DNA from: Apostichopus japonicus
Lineage: Eukaryota > Echinodermata > Holothuroidea > Aspidochirotida > Stichopodidae
Reading direction: 5' to 3'
NCBI RefSeq assembly: GCF_037975245.1
Contig: NC_092564.1
Coordinates: 21,181,984 to 21,245,983 of the forward strand
DNA: 64,000 nt
A program made the position numbers and the translations under genes. This document shows, piece after piece, positions 1 through 11,911 of this stretch. A model generated the notes under the pieces. The model made no database searches and was not told the origin of the DNA. It was given only the letters and a program-made list of their open reading frames with translations. How positions within the stretch are numbered: the first letter of the stretch is position 1; each line of letters starts with the position of its first letter.

Positions 1-1762
1 TTCAAACTGGTCTATTGGTCTTTTCTACTCATTCTTAATTGATAATGTTACATATCTTATTGTTTATTAATAATCAGTGCGTAATCACATTCATCATAAA
101 CATTTGTATATAGTGTGACAGTTAACTTCAGATGTGACGTGTAGAAAACACGTGTACTTTTTGTGAGAAATGGAAAACACTGATAAAGACAGATTATCTT
201 CGTCGAGTAGTAACCACATACAATTGTGGTTGTCATCATTTCGCCAAGAACCTGGTCCACTTGACTTCTCCAGAATATAATAGGTTCTAATTCTTTGATC
301 TAACTGACAGTCGCTTGCTTCGAAATGAGTATAATCGTAACATTGAAATTATTCATTTGCAGACCTTTTAGCTTAGAGAAGTGTGTAGCTTAGAAGTGTC
401 GGTATGTTTCAGTAGATATTTTGCAACTTTGGTTGTAAATGTCCAACCTACATATTCCATGTTGGATTTAGTATATGGGCCACGGCGAACATTTTTCAGA
501 AGCTTGATCATTTTTTACCAGAATTTTGCGCCACACGCAGGGGCACAACAAATGTATTTTTACGGAGCGGGAGGGGGGTTGATGTCTTGTCGTTCAGTGG
601 AATGGTATTAGGGGAGGGTCTTCCTCCCTTTGAGAAATCTGGGTAAAATGGATGGTTCATAAATTCAAAATTGTCCTATATTTTGCATTTTTGTTTCAAA
701 CAACGTTGAAAATGTTGAAGTATTTACGTCATGCCGCATATACTATGTATTTTTGTCTGGGGAGGGGAGGGGAAGGGAGAGGGGGAGAGGGAGAGGGAGA
801 GGGAGAGGGAAGGGGTTATATTATATATAGGCATCTTTCATATATCAAGAACGTTTCGCATCAACTTTTTGTAATATAATTACAGCATTGCAAAATTAGG
901 CAACATATCAAAAGGGAATTGTGTTATTATTATTATTTTCCTACACCCATTTATCTGTTGTTAGGTGGATCATACATTTGCCGTTCTCGTACGCATGACT
1001 TTGTCATTGTATACTCGTACAAAATATGGAAATCAAATACTTGCTGATGAATATTTTATCCCTCAGCCAGTAGAAAAATAAAACCATAAAACATAAAAAA
1101 AAACAATAGCAAGCTTCTTTCTTTTTTAAATTTCATGATCTTAATTTTCCTGTATGCAAATTTTAAGACGGTCAGGATGTCGCAAAGCTTTCTTAAATGG
1201 CGAAACTGAAAAGGCGGTCGGCTTTGCAGAATAATGAACGACTCTTGTCTACAATATTTAGGTGATTTGAAATTTTCGCACAATCCTGTTAGCAGAGCGT
1301 TCCGTGATGGCAGGTACAGTACTGCAATTGATGTTTTATCAAATCGCTCCTTTGCGGACCACATGCCCCACTTCATATACAGGGGACACTTGTAACAATA
1401 CTTTCTTTATAATCCAAGATTACAACGACGAAGGATCGGTACATATCGCCTCCCCGCCTAATCTTAGTTGTTTGTGTCACTGTAAGTTGGTTTCTCAGTG
1501 GTCAAATGCATCCCCTTTTTCTTTATTTATAGGCTAAGTTCTATTAGACGTGGGCAGATGAGATAATGTTGAGTTTCATTTGCAAGTTCATGGCGTCCCT
1601 GCCCACACGGAAGAAGTAACCATGGGGATATACGGTACAAGCAATTCTTGTCCAGGTACTGCCGTGTGTAACACAGCACTAAGATAAAAAGGCGGTTAAT
1701 CTATATAGTCGTGTCGCCATCAAAAGAACATTAACTTCATGCCGTAGGAAATACTATATAGA
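1..1762. other. gene-free stretch with purine-rich microsatellite
   Basis: I see no coding exon, RNA gene or transposon end here. The only local structure is a G-rich purine run at about 760-817 built from GGGAGA units, which could form a G-quadruplex or triplex on the plus strand. Open frames in the stretch are short and lack splice context or recognisable motifs. Confidence 0.6.
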
Positions 1763-2184
1763 TAATGACGAGATCAGACATACATTTGAAAGCATATAGT
1801 TAAACATTTTTATGATTGTGGGACTCGAGTCTATACAACATCACAGAGATGTAGATATCACACAGAATTATTATCTTTCAGTGTTAGCTCTACAGTTACA
1901 TATGTTGCAACATCACCACAAATATCAGCAGTATAGATAGAGCAGTGATAGAAATTTATATAATGACGAGATCAGACATACATTTGAAAGCATATAGTTA
2001 AACATTTTCATGATTTGTGGGACAACATCACAGAGATGTAGACATCACACAGAATTCTTATCTTTCAGTGTTAGCTCTACAGTTACATATGTTGCAACAT
2101 CACCACAAATATCAGCAGTAGATAGAGCAGTGATAGACATTTATATAATGACGAGATCAGACATACATTTGAAAGCATATAGTA
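1763..2184. repeat. tandem duplication, 2.2 copies of about 190 bp
   Basis: A unit beginning TAATGACGAGATCAGACATA starts at 1763, again at 1961 and a third time, truncated, at 2146. The first two copies differ by a few substitutions and small indels (periods 198 and 185). The third ends where a transposon-like end (CAGGGACGTAGCCAG) begins. No coding content seen. Confidence 0.85.
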
Positions 2185-2186
2185 AC

Positions 2187-2890
2187 AGGGACGTAGCCAG
2201 GGGGAGCAGGGGGAGCGACTGCTCCCCCCTTTCAGTGTCGAAAAAAGTGTTTAAAAACTGTCGTTTTTTAGCATGGTATTTTGTCAGTGCTCTTTTGGTC
2301 TTGAATACTGGTCAGCTCCGTTAACTCGATTATAATCGTAGTAACATTCACGCCTACTGATTCAACTACTTACTTAGTTTGGCAGATGCAATTAGCTAAA
2401 TTTAGCCTATAGCCTATTACAAGCCTACAGTTGGCCACTGCGTAAAAAAATACATATTGCCTACCTAACCTATGCACAAGCATGCAACGTCGACAACGTT
2501 CGTTCTCATCCTTTCTATGATTCGTCCTAAGTTGTTGCACGAACGTTATGAAGCTAGCAATCGTACGTGATACGCACTTCCTATAAATAATTATTACACT
2601 GCTAATACACTGCGATAACGATATTTGTTTTTAGGGCCACTGCATATCTGGCTATATTACAAAATATGAAGTTTATATTGTCCATCAGTTAAGTTCGTCA
2701 AATGTATTAAAGTCCAGACATTGGACAATAAACAAGAATCATCCTACTGGAAAAATTGTAAAAGAGCACTACGTTTGTCTTTCTGATATAATATGTAAAA
2801 GAACATGTAAAAGAATTCAAACAGGAAACAAAATCTGCTGATAATATGATATCATATGATCAGGGGCGTAGCCAGTATGTAGCACTGTTG
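2187..2890. repeat. two hAT-type terminal fragments
   Basis: CAGGGACGTAGCCAG near 2188 and CAGGGGCGTAGCCAG near 2872 resemble the CAGGG(A/C)GT ends of the hAT elements proven elsewhere in the window by 8-bp duplications. Both face the same way and I find no partner ends, so these are fragments or solitary ends rather than bounded elements. Confidence 0.4.
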
Positions 2891-2899
2891 GTCCGGGCC

Positions 2900-5257
2900 T
2901 ACACTTTTTTGGGCCAAGTTATCTTCTTTTTTTTTTAAAACACCCATAATTCAAATCCATAGGCTTGCTGGACGAGTTTAAGAGTCTAGACAGGAAAAAC
3001 TATCGAAATGAGCGTAGCAAGAATATGGCTAAATTAGGTGACCTATTCTTCTGTCATCTAGGCTGTCATTTCTATCGCGTGCCGTTTCATTCAACACTCT
3101 ACCCGCCGAAAAAGACATAGGATTCGATCTTGTCAGTTTTTTAACATCTGGTTAAGAACGCGTTTACGCAGATGATATTTCAGTTGAGAAAACAGTTGAG
3201 AAATTTGCATCAGATGGCAATCGTCGGATAGCTCTCGCCTTCTCTTAAAAGGCTAACTTAAAGATTTACTAGCTACAGTTGTATCAAAGACAATTACTGG
3301 CTATAGTTGTATTAAAGACATTTCTGGCCTATATTTGTATCTACAAGTATCAGAAGTTGAAAAGTAGGACGATCTGTACATGTACCTTGCTAATTTTAAA
3401 TACACTACCACAAGGCTTCTAACGCTCTGGTGAGTGCCATTATGCATATTCAATTTGCCAAAAAAGTCCTAATGCATTCCAAAAATGCATTGCTATTTTA
3501 CATTGTGACTTTGTAATAAGCAGAAGCCATTTATAGCCTACTATGAATAATGAGTATAGTTTTAATATCCCATAGCCTACCCCATCCTTCATATTTTGAC
3601 ATATATCATTTGCTTTCATGCATGTATCGATCGCGTGTGCAGGGGCTTGGACTTAATAATGATTTCAAAAGAAAACTTGTTCCTTGTTTCCCAATTCGCA
3701 CATTGGATATTGCAGTGCTATGCCTTTTTTTCCTTGAACGGGAGGGGGGGGGGGGGGTGGCGTTGATGGAGTTATGTGTATACATAAATAAGATAATACA
3801 ATAAGAGTTATAAAGGGTACTAAATATCAGGCTGAATTTCTGCAAAGTGGCCTTCAACGTCGGTGCCCCCCCCCCCCCCCCCAGATTAAAAGTATTGGAT
3901 TTGGCGACGCATATCAGTTGTTTCCCACTAGTTATGCATTTTTCAGAGTGAGGAAGTGGGAGGGTGCGGGGGGAGGGGCCGGATAGGTGATCTTTCGAAA
4001 ATGCCGTTTCAATAAATCTCTGCATGCATGTGGTAAAATGATTTGTATTGGCATTATAACCCATTTGTACATGCGCATTTCCCCCAGCATTGCAGATTGA
4101 TCATAAAACAACGTCGATTCAGGAACATGAAATTCTTTCAATATTAACGTCAAATAACTTTTGTTCTCTCTTCAACAAGGAGGACAGTGACGTCCCGCAA
4201 TTTGAAACCACTGAAAACATCCAATGAACTGATAAAGCCAATTCAGTTGGAAGTGTTTCACTCGGTCGGCAACTCTGTGTTCTCTGACCTAAGAGAACAT
4301 TTTCAAGAACAGGACCTAGCATATGAGGACGATTATGGCCATCAACTAGTAGACATGTCAGCAAACTTTTCTTGCGAACTGTACTGTTTGCCGTTTGTAC
4401 ACAGAAAGGTTTCTCATGGAAAACCAAGCATCAAAGATACAGCAGCTGACAAAGACTATTCTGTTCATGGGTCAATAGACTGCCCCCCCCCCCTGCCTTC
4501 CCCAAAATATGGAGATTTTTTTCCAGACATAATTGGTGTTGATGTCTAATAGGGCATATTTTCGCACTCGGCGGTGACTCTTGTTGTGGCCCGCAAAATG
4601 GGGATGAAATCGGGTGACGAAAATTTGGTTTTGGCACTTCCCCCCAATAAAAAAAGCTGGCTACACACCTGAAGAATACATATATATAACATTGTTATAA
4701 TTATTGCTATTGAAAAAGGAAAGCAGTCATCATTTGCATACGGAGTAAACTCTTTGTATATGAAAGATCTTGACCGTGAAAAGTGCACGCCTGGAATATT
4801 TCGCGAAATGTGAATAACCAGCCGCATTGATATACTATAGTTTGTTTTATGAAGCAAGGAAAAGCCGCTATTTTCATATGGATTAAATTATTAAGAAACT
4901 GGAAAAGCTTGACCGTAAAAGTGTACCTTATTACTCCATGAAAATTTATGTGTGGATCATTTTCTTGAAAATGTGGATTATCCGGAAATATGTTCGGCAA
5001 TAGGCCTACGGTAACATATAATTCTTCTGTGGATCAAGGAAATTTAACGTACGTGTCACCATTCATAACGGATAAAATTCTTTGGGAAAATTCGTACGGA
5101 TTTACTAAAGCTAAGGTAAGATAAATGTCATTTATTTAATGACGAGGGCTTTTGATCATTTCTCCTACTTATTTTGGCTTTTGAACTGTTGTGTTTTGCC
5201 CGGTTTGGTAATGGCGAACGCTTCCCCATGGCCGCACAGCAGCTTTGCGTTAGCGGT
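2900..5257. other. gene-free stretch
   Basis: No gene or bounded element recognised. It contains homopolymer tracts (G-run near 3745, C-run near 3870, C-run near 4485). Open frames across the C/G runs encode low-complexity Pro or Gly stretches and are not credible genes. Confidence 0.55.
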
Positions 5258-5899
5258 CAGAGCTATGGAACGCCAAAAGGACCACAGGTGGCGCTACTAC
5301 TCTAAACAGGACAGAGCCTTATATAGAGAGAGTTGCGACAACTGAAATTTGGGCGCCATTTTGGGGCCAAATGGGCAACATACAGTATGTGTGGGAATGG
5401 GCGTTCAGGTGGATAGGGGAATTTTTCGATGGCATTGTAGAAGTGTGAGCGGGATTCTGGGTTTTATTTTTGGCCTGATAAAGTTGTGGTGCTTTTGGGC
5501 GCCGAGGCTGTGTAAGTAAGGCGTCGAGTGTCGAACGGGAGGGGGGGGGGGGGAGGGATTGGCTGCGCTCAAGTTCAAGGGGATGAGGTTGGCACATTTG
5601 GAAGTCCAAATTCAACAGTTGATATTCTGGTACGGTAAAATTGTATTATGACTGGTTATATATCATATTGTAACACATATTGCACAGTTGCGGAATAATG
5701 TACATTCTTCCATTGTTGCCATGGTAACCAAACAAAGCCTGTGATTGGTCCAAATTGGGATTAACTGTAACTTGAGCTAGCAATGGCTGATGAAGTTGAT
5801 ATTTGGACATGTGACTGGTACTGACATGGTGCACAGAATCATGAAGCTAGGTCTTTGAAAATTGGTTGCTATGGTAACTAAATGGACCAATCACATCAG

Positions 5900-6050
5900 G
5901 CTTGGGGCGATTACATCTGAATGTAATCGATTACGATTACTTGAGAATGTATGATTACGATTACAGCCTAAAGTTGAAGTAATCGATTACATTGTAATGT
6001 AATCGTGATTACAATCATGATTACATTGTGGTTACTTGCACAATCCTCTG
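5900..6050. repeat. ATCGATTAC-rich simple repeat inside the P-like element
   Basis: Many overlapping copies of GATTAC and its complement GTAATC, including AATCGATTAC and AATGTAATCG, alternate in both orientations, so the tract is locally self-complementary. No gene content. Confidence 0.6.
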
Positions 6051-6780
6051 CATATCTGTTTAATATAACTCTCTGCCGGGAAATAGGGCAATGAAATAGG
6101 GCAAGGGAAGGGCATTTACAGTATATACGGACAAAATTGTGGAAGTATATCTACAATTCCTACCAGGCATTACACATTTATGCCTTAACACGTTTAAGAT
6201 GTGTAACCCATAAGTCCAGTAAAAAATACAATTTAAACAGACAAAGAGTAAACAGACAAATACTAAAGTAAAACAAATGAAGATTTTCATGCAACACTAT
6301 ATTTTGTAAACTAATAATTTCTGCATAGCAGCAAAACTAAAAACTGTTTTACATTATAACACCAAAATAAAACTAAACAGCTTTGAAATGGGGCATTCCA
6401 CAGTACATGGGACATGGAAGGCCAAAATAAAAGTAAATTATTTTCATCAAAAAGTGGTCAACTCTGGTAAAGCAAATTCTGATCCACCAAAATACTTAAT
6501 TTGCAGTGATTTTTTTTGAACAGAATAATTCAGGTGATAAAAAATCTCATCCCAACATCGCAACTTTCTTGATCAGAACTTGTTAAAAATAGACCATTTT
6601 CATGCCTGAAATTTATGCTCTGTTTTCTGTGATGTTAACTATGCGTGTATGTACACTGCACAGTGCACCATACATAGCTGTAAGGACTGTGTGGTGTAAC
6701 CCACAGTCCTGGTTATCAGGGATGTAAGTGCAGCCAAAAAAACCCCGGAAAACTATTCGGAGAAAACGGGGGAATGTCGT

Positions 6781-6916
6781 CCTAACGCATCCTACTCCTA
6801 GCTCTGAATACTTACGCACTATCGTTATGTTAGGCTAGCTCAAAAGTATTAGCGCTCTAACACATCATACCCCTAGTTCTGACTACTTACACACTATCGT
6901 TATGTTAGGCTAGCTC
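6781..6916. repeat. short direct duplication, two copies of about 70 bp
   Basis: A segment running from CTAACGCATCCTACTCCTAG to GTTATGTTAGGCTAGCTC is followed directly by a diverged second copy. It lies within the P-like element and has no coding content. Confidence 0.6.
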
Positions 6917-7444
6917 CAAGTAACGAATACGTCGCAGCGAAATCCGGAATAAAAACAGTCTCACATTTGAAAGCGATCCCGAATATCGACTATCATATGC
7001 GTATCCCGTAGATTTAGCCGCTCACAAATATCACAAGCGTTATTTCCGAAACTTATGTCGAGCACCAGCAGTTACGAATCAACGTGAATTAGGCAAGGTT
7101 TTTCAACGACAGAAATGAGCTATGGCGATTTGAAGTTCGCACGTACGCAACGATGTTCACATGGCACACACAATGTTGTACAGTGCAATGCGATGTGTAA
7201 CAGGAAATGGTATTTTGGTTGATCGATGAGTGAAAATTGAAGTTAGCTTGCTGCAACGGGCCAGGCATTTTTGCCGCGTTGTGTATTTGATATTTGTACA
7301 ATTTTGTGGAACTTTATTGGAATTAAAAAAAAAACCGGATTTCCGTAAAAATACGGAAGATTTTCATCCCTGTGGTTATGGACTAGGCTAGGCCTAGTGT
7401 TACGAATCTTAGTTCATTGTACTAGGCCTAGGTGAAGTACTCAC

Positions 7445-7597
7445 ATCACAAAGTTTGTGATTGGAGTTCGCCTTCCAGTGAAGCCTGTTTACTTTTGCCT
7501 CCCATGTTTTCCTCCTATCTAGGTTTGTTGGGAATCTGAAAAGTTTTGAACCGTTTTCGGGTCGATTTGAACAGCCCCACGCTGAACAGCCAGGCAT
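7445..7597 (-). CDS. THAP zinc-finger exon of the P-like element
   Basis: Reading leftward from an ATG at 7597, 51 codons begin MPGCSAWGCSN and end KLCD at a GTGAGT donor. The order C-x4-C, then LFRFP, then a Trp about 13 residues later, then the LC of the C-x2-H pair, matches the N-terminal half of a THAP domain, a C2CH DNA-binding module. The donor falls where the C-x2-H pair would be completed in a second exon, which I cannot find. The position just inside the element's right end is expected for exon 1 of a P-like transposase transcribed toward the left. The reading frame is intact, so the exon is probably not ancient. Confidence 0.6.
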
Positions 7598-7749
7598 TTT
7601 GTGATGGCAGCGCAGATGTTGACTGCTCGAGCGTACGTTGTTGTCGATCATACGGCCAGAATTAGTTGGCCCCAAAATGGTGCCATGATGTCACGTGATC
7701 GAAAATTCCGGGACCCGAGTTGTCGCAACTCTCTCTATATAAGGCTCTG

Positions 7750-8121
7750 AAACAGGAGGTGCTACTACCCTAAACAGGAGGTGCTACTACCCTAAACTGG
7801 GGGTGCTACTACTCCTATTAGGAGGTGCTACTACTCTAAACAGGAGGTGCTACTACTCTAAACAGGAGATGCTACTACTCTAAACAGGAGGTGCTACTAC
7901 TCTAAACAGGAGGTGCTACTACTCTAAACAGGAGGTGCTACTACTCCTAAGTGACGATGCTGCTGTAAAAAGGTGGCGCTGCTACTCTAAATAGGCGATG
8001 CTACTGCTACTACAGGCGGCGATGCTACTGTAAATTAGTGGCACTACTACCCTAAACGGAAGGTGCTACTACCCTGTAACCAGGGCGTGTTTCCAAGGCG
8101 TGTTTCCAAAACAATTTGCAC
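7750..8121 (+). repeat. left minisatellite arm of the IS3EU-like element
   Basis: Tandem 22-bp units (consensus close to GCTACTACTCTAAACAGGAG plus GT) followed by variant units with GATGCTACTG and GGTGGCGC, ending in a doubled AGGCGTGTTTCCAA motif. Units and order are mirrored in the right arm at 10436-10816. Confidence 0.85.
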
Positions 8122-8290
8122 ACGGGGTCAGCGAAGGTCACTCTTCAGTTTTCCTACATATACATATTCATGTCTGTACAGAATGAGAGTATCAACGGTT
8201 ACGACCATATGAAACGTTAGTTTCGATATTAAATTGTGGGAAAATTCAAACAGTTTACGCGAAAAAAAATCCATACTATAATTACAAAGA

Positions 8291-8447
8291 ATGTCGTTCA
8301 ACGTGGACGAGAAGATACGCGAATACGTCGAGATGGGTTTTACAAATCAACAAATGGCTGAAATGTTGGACATAAGTGTAACAACGACTAAGAGGAGACG
8401 TCGCGATTTGCACATACGAAAGAAAGATTTGAATGTCAAACTTAGTG
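8291..8447 (+). CDS. N-terminal helix-turn-helix exon of the IS3EU-like transposase
   Basis: An ATG at 8291 opens 52 codons, MSFNVDEKIREYVEMGFTNQ onward, ending at a GTCAGT splice donor. The pattern of a short helix, G-F-T-N, Q-M-A-E-M-L-D-I-S, then T-T-T-K-R-R-R-R is a standard helix-turn-helix like those at the N-terminus of integrase-type transposases. The exon begins about 170 bp inside the left terminal arm, so the terminal repeat probably contains the promoter. No downstream integrase-core exon was recognised before the right arm. The superfamily assignment rests on the element ends as much as on this exon. Confidence 0.5.
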
Positions 8448-8459
8448 GTCAGTGATTTC

Positions 8460-10435
8460 TTATTTCCTTAAATGTAACTCAAACAGGCTCAGGACTGTTA
8501 ATTCTAGATACATGCTAAATAACGGTGTAGTAAGAATCAACCAATTGTACAATCACATCTAGTAATATATATTAATCGCATATCTCTCATAGTTCAACTG
8601 TCAGAGTTATGCAAAAATGCATCGTTTTCAATCCAAAGAGGCAAAGGTTTCCCGATTGATCGAACGAAATATGTTCTACATGTATCTTATAATGATGGGC
8701 GAGGTTGTGTTCGGTAGTATAGTAGCTAATGCAAAGTAAATGGGGCCTGACGTTTCGATCCTAGCATAATCTTTTCAGAGGCTGGATGACCAGTGCATTA
8801 TTTTACAATAGTAACTGATTATTCTTTTTTTACGCATTAATAAGAAGGTATGTTCTCTCCTTAATGTGCCCTCTTCAAATTATTATCAGAAAGAGATTAA
8901 TGACTATTTCGGCGTAGAATACCATTTAAGGGCTGATCCATGGCGTATGAAAGGAGAGGGGGCCATACCTCCATAGTCTGTCCGAAGGGTAACGTTTTAG
9001 TCGTCGGGGGGGGGGGGGGCTTTCGGGGAAACCGTGAAAACAAACAACAACTTTTGAATTTTGTTTCTTCAAAATTTAAAGTTTCAACATACACAACCAT
9101 GTGTATATATAAACCTAATTATTTACCTAATTTGATTTAGGTTAAACATACATTTGAAGCCCGAACTGTGTAAAATTCTTCCGAGAGCACTCCCCAGGAA
9201 AATACACATTCATGAAACCCATAGTCACAGCCTGTCTTTAAGGTGTATACCTCAACAAATCATTCGGGGAGAGCGATTGGAATTTAGTCCCCACCTTTGG
9301 AATTATGTGCCCGTCACCGGGGCGTGGGTAGGCTATAACGTTTATTGAAGTTTAATGCCAGAGTTACCATGATCACAATTTACCTAACCCATACAATCTT
9401 GTAAGGTAGATTGTGTTCGAGGAACGTAATAAACTTGGCGTGGTGAAACCAAGGAGCTGTTACTTGCTCCCTGTCCAAACAGGATGACAGTATATAGATA
9501 CACTATAAATGACACAATACAAAACTTTTAAGTATGACAGTCTTTCAGATACTTATTTTAGTTAATGGCTCATGCACATATTTAAACCTGAAACAAGAGT
9601 CACAGAGTAAAGAACCCCCATTCCCCCAACACAAAATAAATCATACTAATGTTTACATGGTGATACACCTTTTCCTTACGGACATGTTTGCAACCGCGCC
9701 ACAATGAGTAACAATAATGGGTTGACAGAAAACTTTATTTTTACCAAGGAATTGATACGTAACTCATTGGTTCTACCATGGAAGTCTGATCAATACTTCC
9801 ACGGTTCAACCGATGACAGGTTTCTTTGAATAATAATAACAACTACATTGAGGTAACCGAGCAATCAATTTGGTATATGTTGTCACAAAGAGATAACACC
9901 ACCCTTCCTTGTCGCAAACCCGTACGTCCCTAAAAACACATTAACCACTTTGTGGGTCTATTTGTGGCCGATTAACTCTTCGAGGCTATCACATGGAAAC
10001 TTTTAGCAATTTGTCAAAGCAGAGAGAAAGAGAGAGAGAGACACCATATGCCAACAGTAAATAAACCAGGATAATTACTCAGTATATGCACTTCGAACAT
10101 TTCCATATTTTTTACACAATCAGTATAAGGATAGCTTGCTTTTTCAAGTTGATTACCCTTCCCTTCACCTCCTTTTTTTTAAATTGGTTTATTGTATTCA
10201 TTAAAGATCAGTGCATATAAATTATTATCCCCTTTCATGTAAATAAATGTATATCAGCGACAGAAACTTCACTCTGCAGTTTCTTTCTATATTTAAAGGA
10301 GTTTAACCGCTGATCGACCTCGCGAGAGTTTCCTGTGGGGAATAATAGCTTTGTTAAGAATAATGTGGTTTGATTACGCAATAACCACATGCGGCGTGGA
10401 GATTGACCTTCATGATAACCCCCTCTATGCATATT
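8460..10435. other. interior of the IS3EU-like element without recognised exons
   Basis: This is the likely first intron and remaining body. A 14-G run lies near 9006, and a purine run (GAGAGA) near 10020. I scanned the frames for an integrase-type acidic triad context and saw none. The interior may have been replaced or deleted. Confidence 0.45.
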
Positions 10436-10816
10436 GTTTTGGAAACACGCCTTGGAAACACGCCTTGGATACAGGGTAGTAGCGTCTCCAATTTGGAGTA
10501 GTAGCACCTTCCGTTTAGGGTAGTAGCGCCACTAATTTACAGTAGCATCGCCGCCTGTAGTAGCAGTAGCATCGCCTATTTAGAGTAGCAGCGCCACCTT
10601 TTTACAGCAGCATCGTCACTTAGGAGTAGTAGCACCTCCTGTTTAGAGTAGTAGCACCTCCTGTTTAGAGTAGTAGCACCTCCTGTTTAGAGTAGTAGCA
10701 CCTCCTAATAGGAGTAGTAGCACCCCCTGTTTAGGGTAGTAGCACCTCCTGTTTAGGGTAGTAGCACCTCCTGTTTAGAGTAGTAGCGCCACCTGTGGTC
10801 CTTTTGGCGTTCCATA
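10436..10816 (-). repeat. right minisatellite arm of the IS3EU-like element
   Basis: Reverse complement of the left arm: units of GAGTAGTAGCACCTCCTGTT type, flanked inward by the doubled GGAAACACGCCTT motif and outward by GGTCCTTTTGGCGTTCCATA. The same order of variant units is preserved in both arms. Confidence 0.85.
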
Positions 10817-10837
10817 CAGAGCCGTATACGGCTCTGT
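10816..10837. repeat. 22-bp perfect palindrome at the transposon target site
   Basis: The sequence reads ACAGAGCCGTA followed by its exact reverse complement. The CAGAGC target duplication of the IS3EU-like element is its left half. The pre-insertion target may have been a hairpin. Confidence 0.7.
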
Positions 10838-11325
10838 TAGCGGTATTATGAGTCTGCCCTCTATGGTTCTTATATTCTAGCTGCTCTATGACTACTACTA
10901 CTACTACTAACTGGCACTACTACTAATTTGAAGTGTACTACTACTAAATTCATGTGGGGAACATACCCACGTAGCGCCCTACCATCGAATGCCATTGTTT
11001 GGGAGGTCTCTAGTTTGTGTAACTTGAGTATCAGTTTATTGCTGGCTGCTAGAGTTGGTTCTTGCTGCCGGGGCTTTATGTAAACAGTCCGGTGGACAAG
11101 GCCGCCTTTGTTCTTAGTATACGGGGAACTATTAGGGGTGCATAGACAGTGGGGCGGGGTTAGCTCATATACGTATAGCACTGTAGAGAGCGTTGACCGG
11201 CTGTAATTGGGTTATGGCGCTTGTCAATCTCACTGGCTATTTGTTAATTGGTCAGTTAATCGTGTATAGGATTCAACACAGTTACGGGGTTATTTATAAA
11301 GTCGTGCAAGGAGAGTTGTTAGGCA
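10838..11325. other. gene-free spacer with a short trinucleotide repeat
   Basis: Between two large transposons. (CTA)n runs lie at about 10890-10950. No exon recognised. Confidence 0.5.
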
Positions 11326-11750
11326 TTAAAGGTCAAGTGACACGTAACAGATTTCCTTCAAACTTACACAAATTGAAAAGCTACATATCAAAACCCTATA
11401 TTCCAAATTTGGAGTTCCACAATTGTTTCTTTGCTGTTTTAATTAAGTTAATAACCAAGCTAATTCCGAAAGATAATGACGTCACGGGGAACCGCCAATG
11501 TTACCAAAACTAGGTATGCCTAATATGCTAACCGAGATCAAAGCCGTAAACAATACGTCACGAACAGTAAACAAAATATCAGATGAGAATGGGTGCACAA
11601 CAGTACAAGAAAGTTTCGTGTTCGTCAAACACTGTATACAGCGATAGCTTAGTACCAGTGCACTCAGCCAGCCTAGCTGCCTATAAGTAAAGATTGGCTT
11701 GGCCTTCGAGCGAATCTTATGTGTGCAGTGCGCCCGTCACCAGTTAAAGT

Positions 11751-11911
11751 TTCGATTCCTATCGCCTATCCGCGCAACTTGGACTTGGAACACCAACAGC
11801 TCGCCGTCTACAAGACAATGCCGTTCCTTCTCTATTTGGAGAAAGTATCTTCAAATCTCCAGGAGATATAGAAACAAGTAGACCAGTAGTTGCGAAGCTG
11901 GATCGGAAAAG
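11751..11911 (+). CDS. possible first coding exon of the plus-strand element gene
   Basis: All three frames are open for part of this stretch. The one running to the GTAAGT donor at 11912 reads FDSYRLSAQLGLGTPTARR onward and ends DRKR. The donor is conserved in the inverted copy (28649 region). The frame does not join the next supported exon at 13183 in phase, so an exon is missing or the frame is wrong. No domain recognised. Confidence 0.3.

Larger units (their letters stand above)
5304..7757 (-). mobile_element. P-like DNA transposon inserted in the IS3EU-like terminal repeat
   Basis: Element 5312-7749 is flanked by perfect 8-bp duplications AAACAGGA (5304-5311, 7750-7757) taken from a minisatellite unit of the host element. 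Its roughly 32-bp inverted repeats begin CAGAGCCTTATATAGAGAGA and continue through GTTGCGACAACT. A THAP-domain exon lies just inside the right end on the minus strand. 8-bp duplications, CA-TG ends and an N-terminal THAP domain are what is known of P elements. The rest of the interior (5.4-7.4 kb) shows no transposase catalytic exon, so the copy is likely defective. Removing it rejoins the minisatellite cleanly. Confidence 0.72.
5258..10822 (+). mobile_element. IS3EU-like DNA transposon with minisatellite terminal inverted repeats
   Basis: The element spans 5264-10816 between perfect 6-bp duplications CAGAGC (5258-5263 and 10817-10822). Both ends begin TATGGAACGCCAAAAGGACC. The roughly 400-bp inverted terminal arms consist largely of degenerate 22-bp units (CTACTACTCTAAACAGGAGG type). 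The left arm is split by a later P-like insertion. The interior (about 8120-10435) holds one convincing exon, an N-terminal HTH; no integrase catalytic exon is visible, so this copy is probably non-autonomous. From memory, IS3EU elements have 6-bp duplications and 5'-TAY ends; that supports the superfamily call but was not checked. Other cut-and-paste families remain possible. Confidence 0.7.

Noticed and set aside
3606-4064. 152-aa minus-strand frame
   Set aside because: Spans C and G homopolymers, low complexity, no splice or domain support.
4187-4549. 120-aa plus-strand frame ending in a poly-Pro run
   Set aside because: No recognisable domain, no conserved context, ends in the C-homopolymer region; insufficient support.
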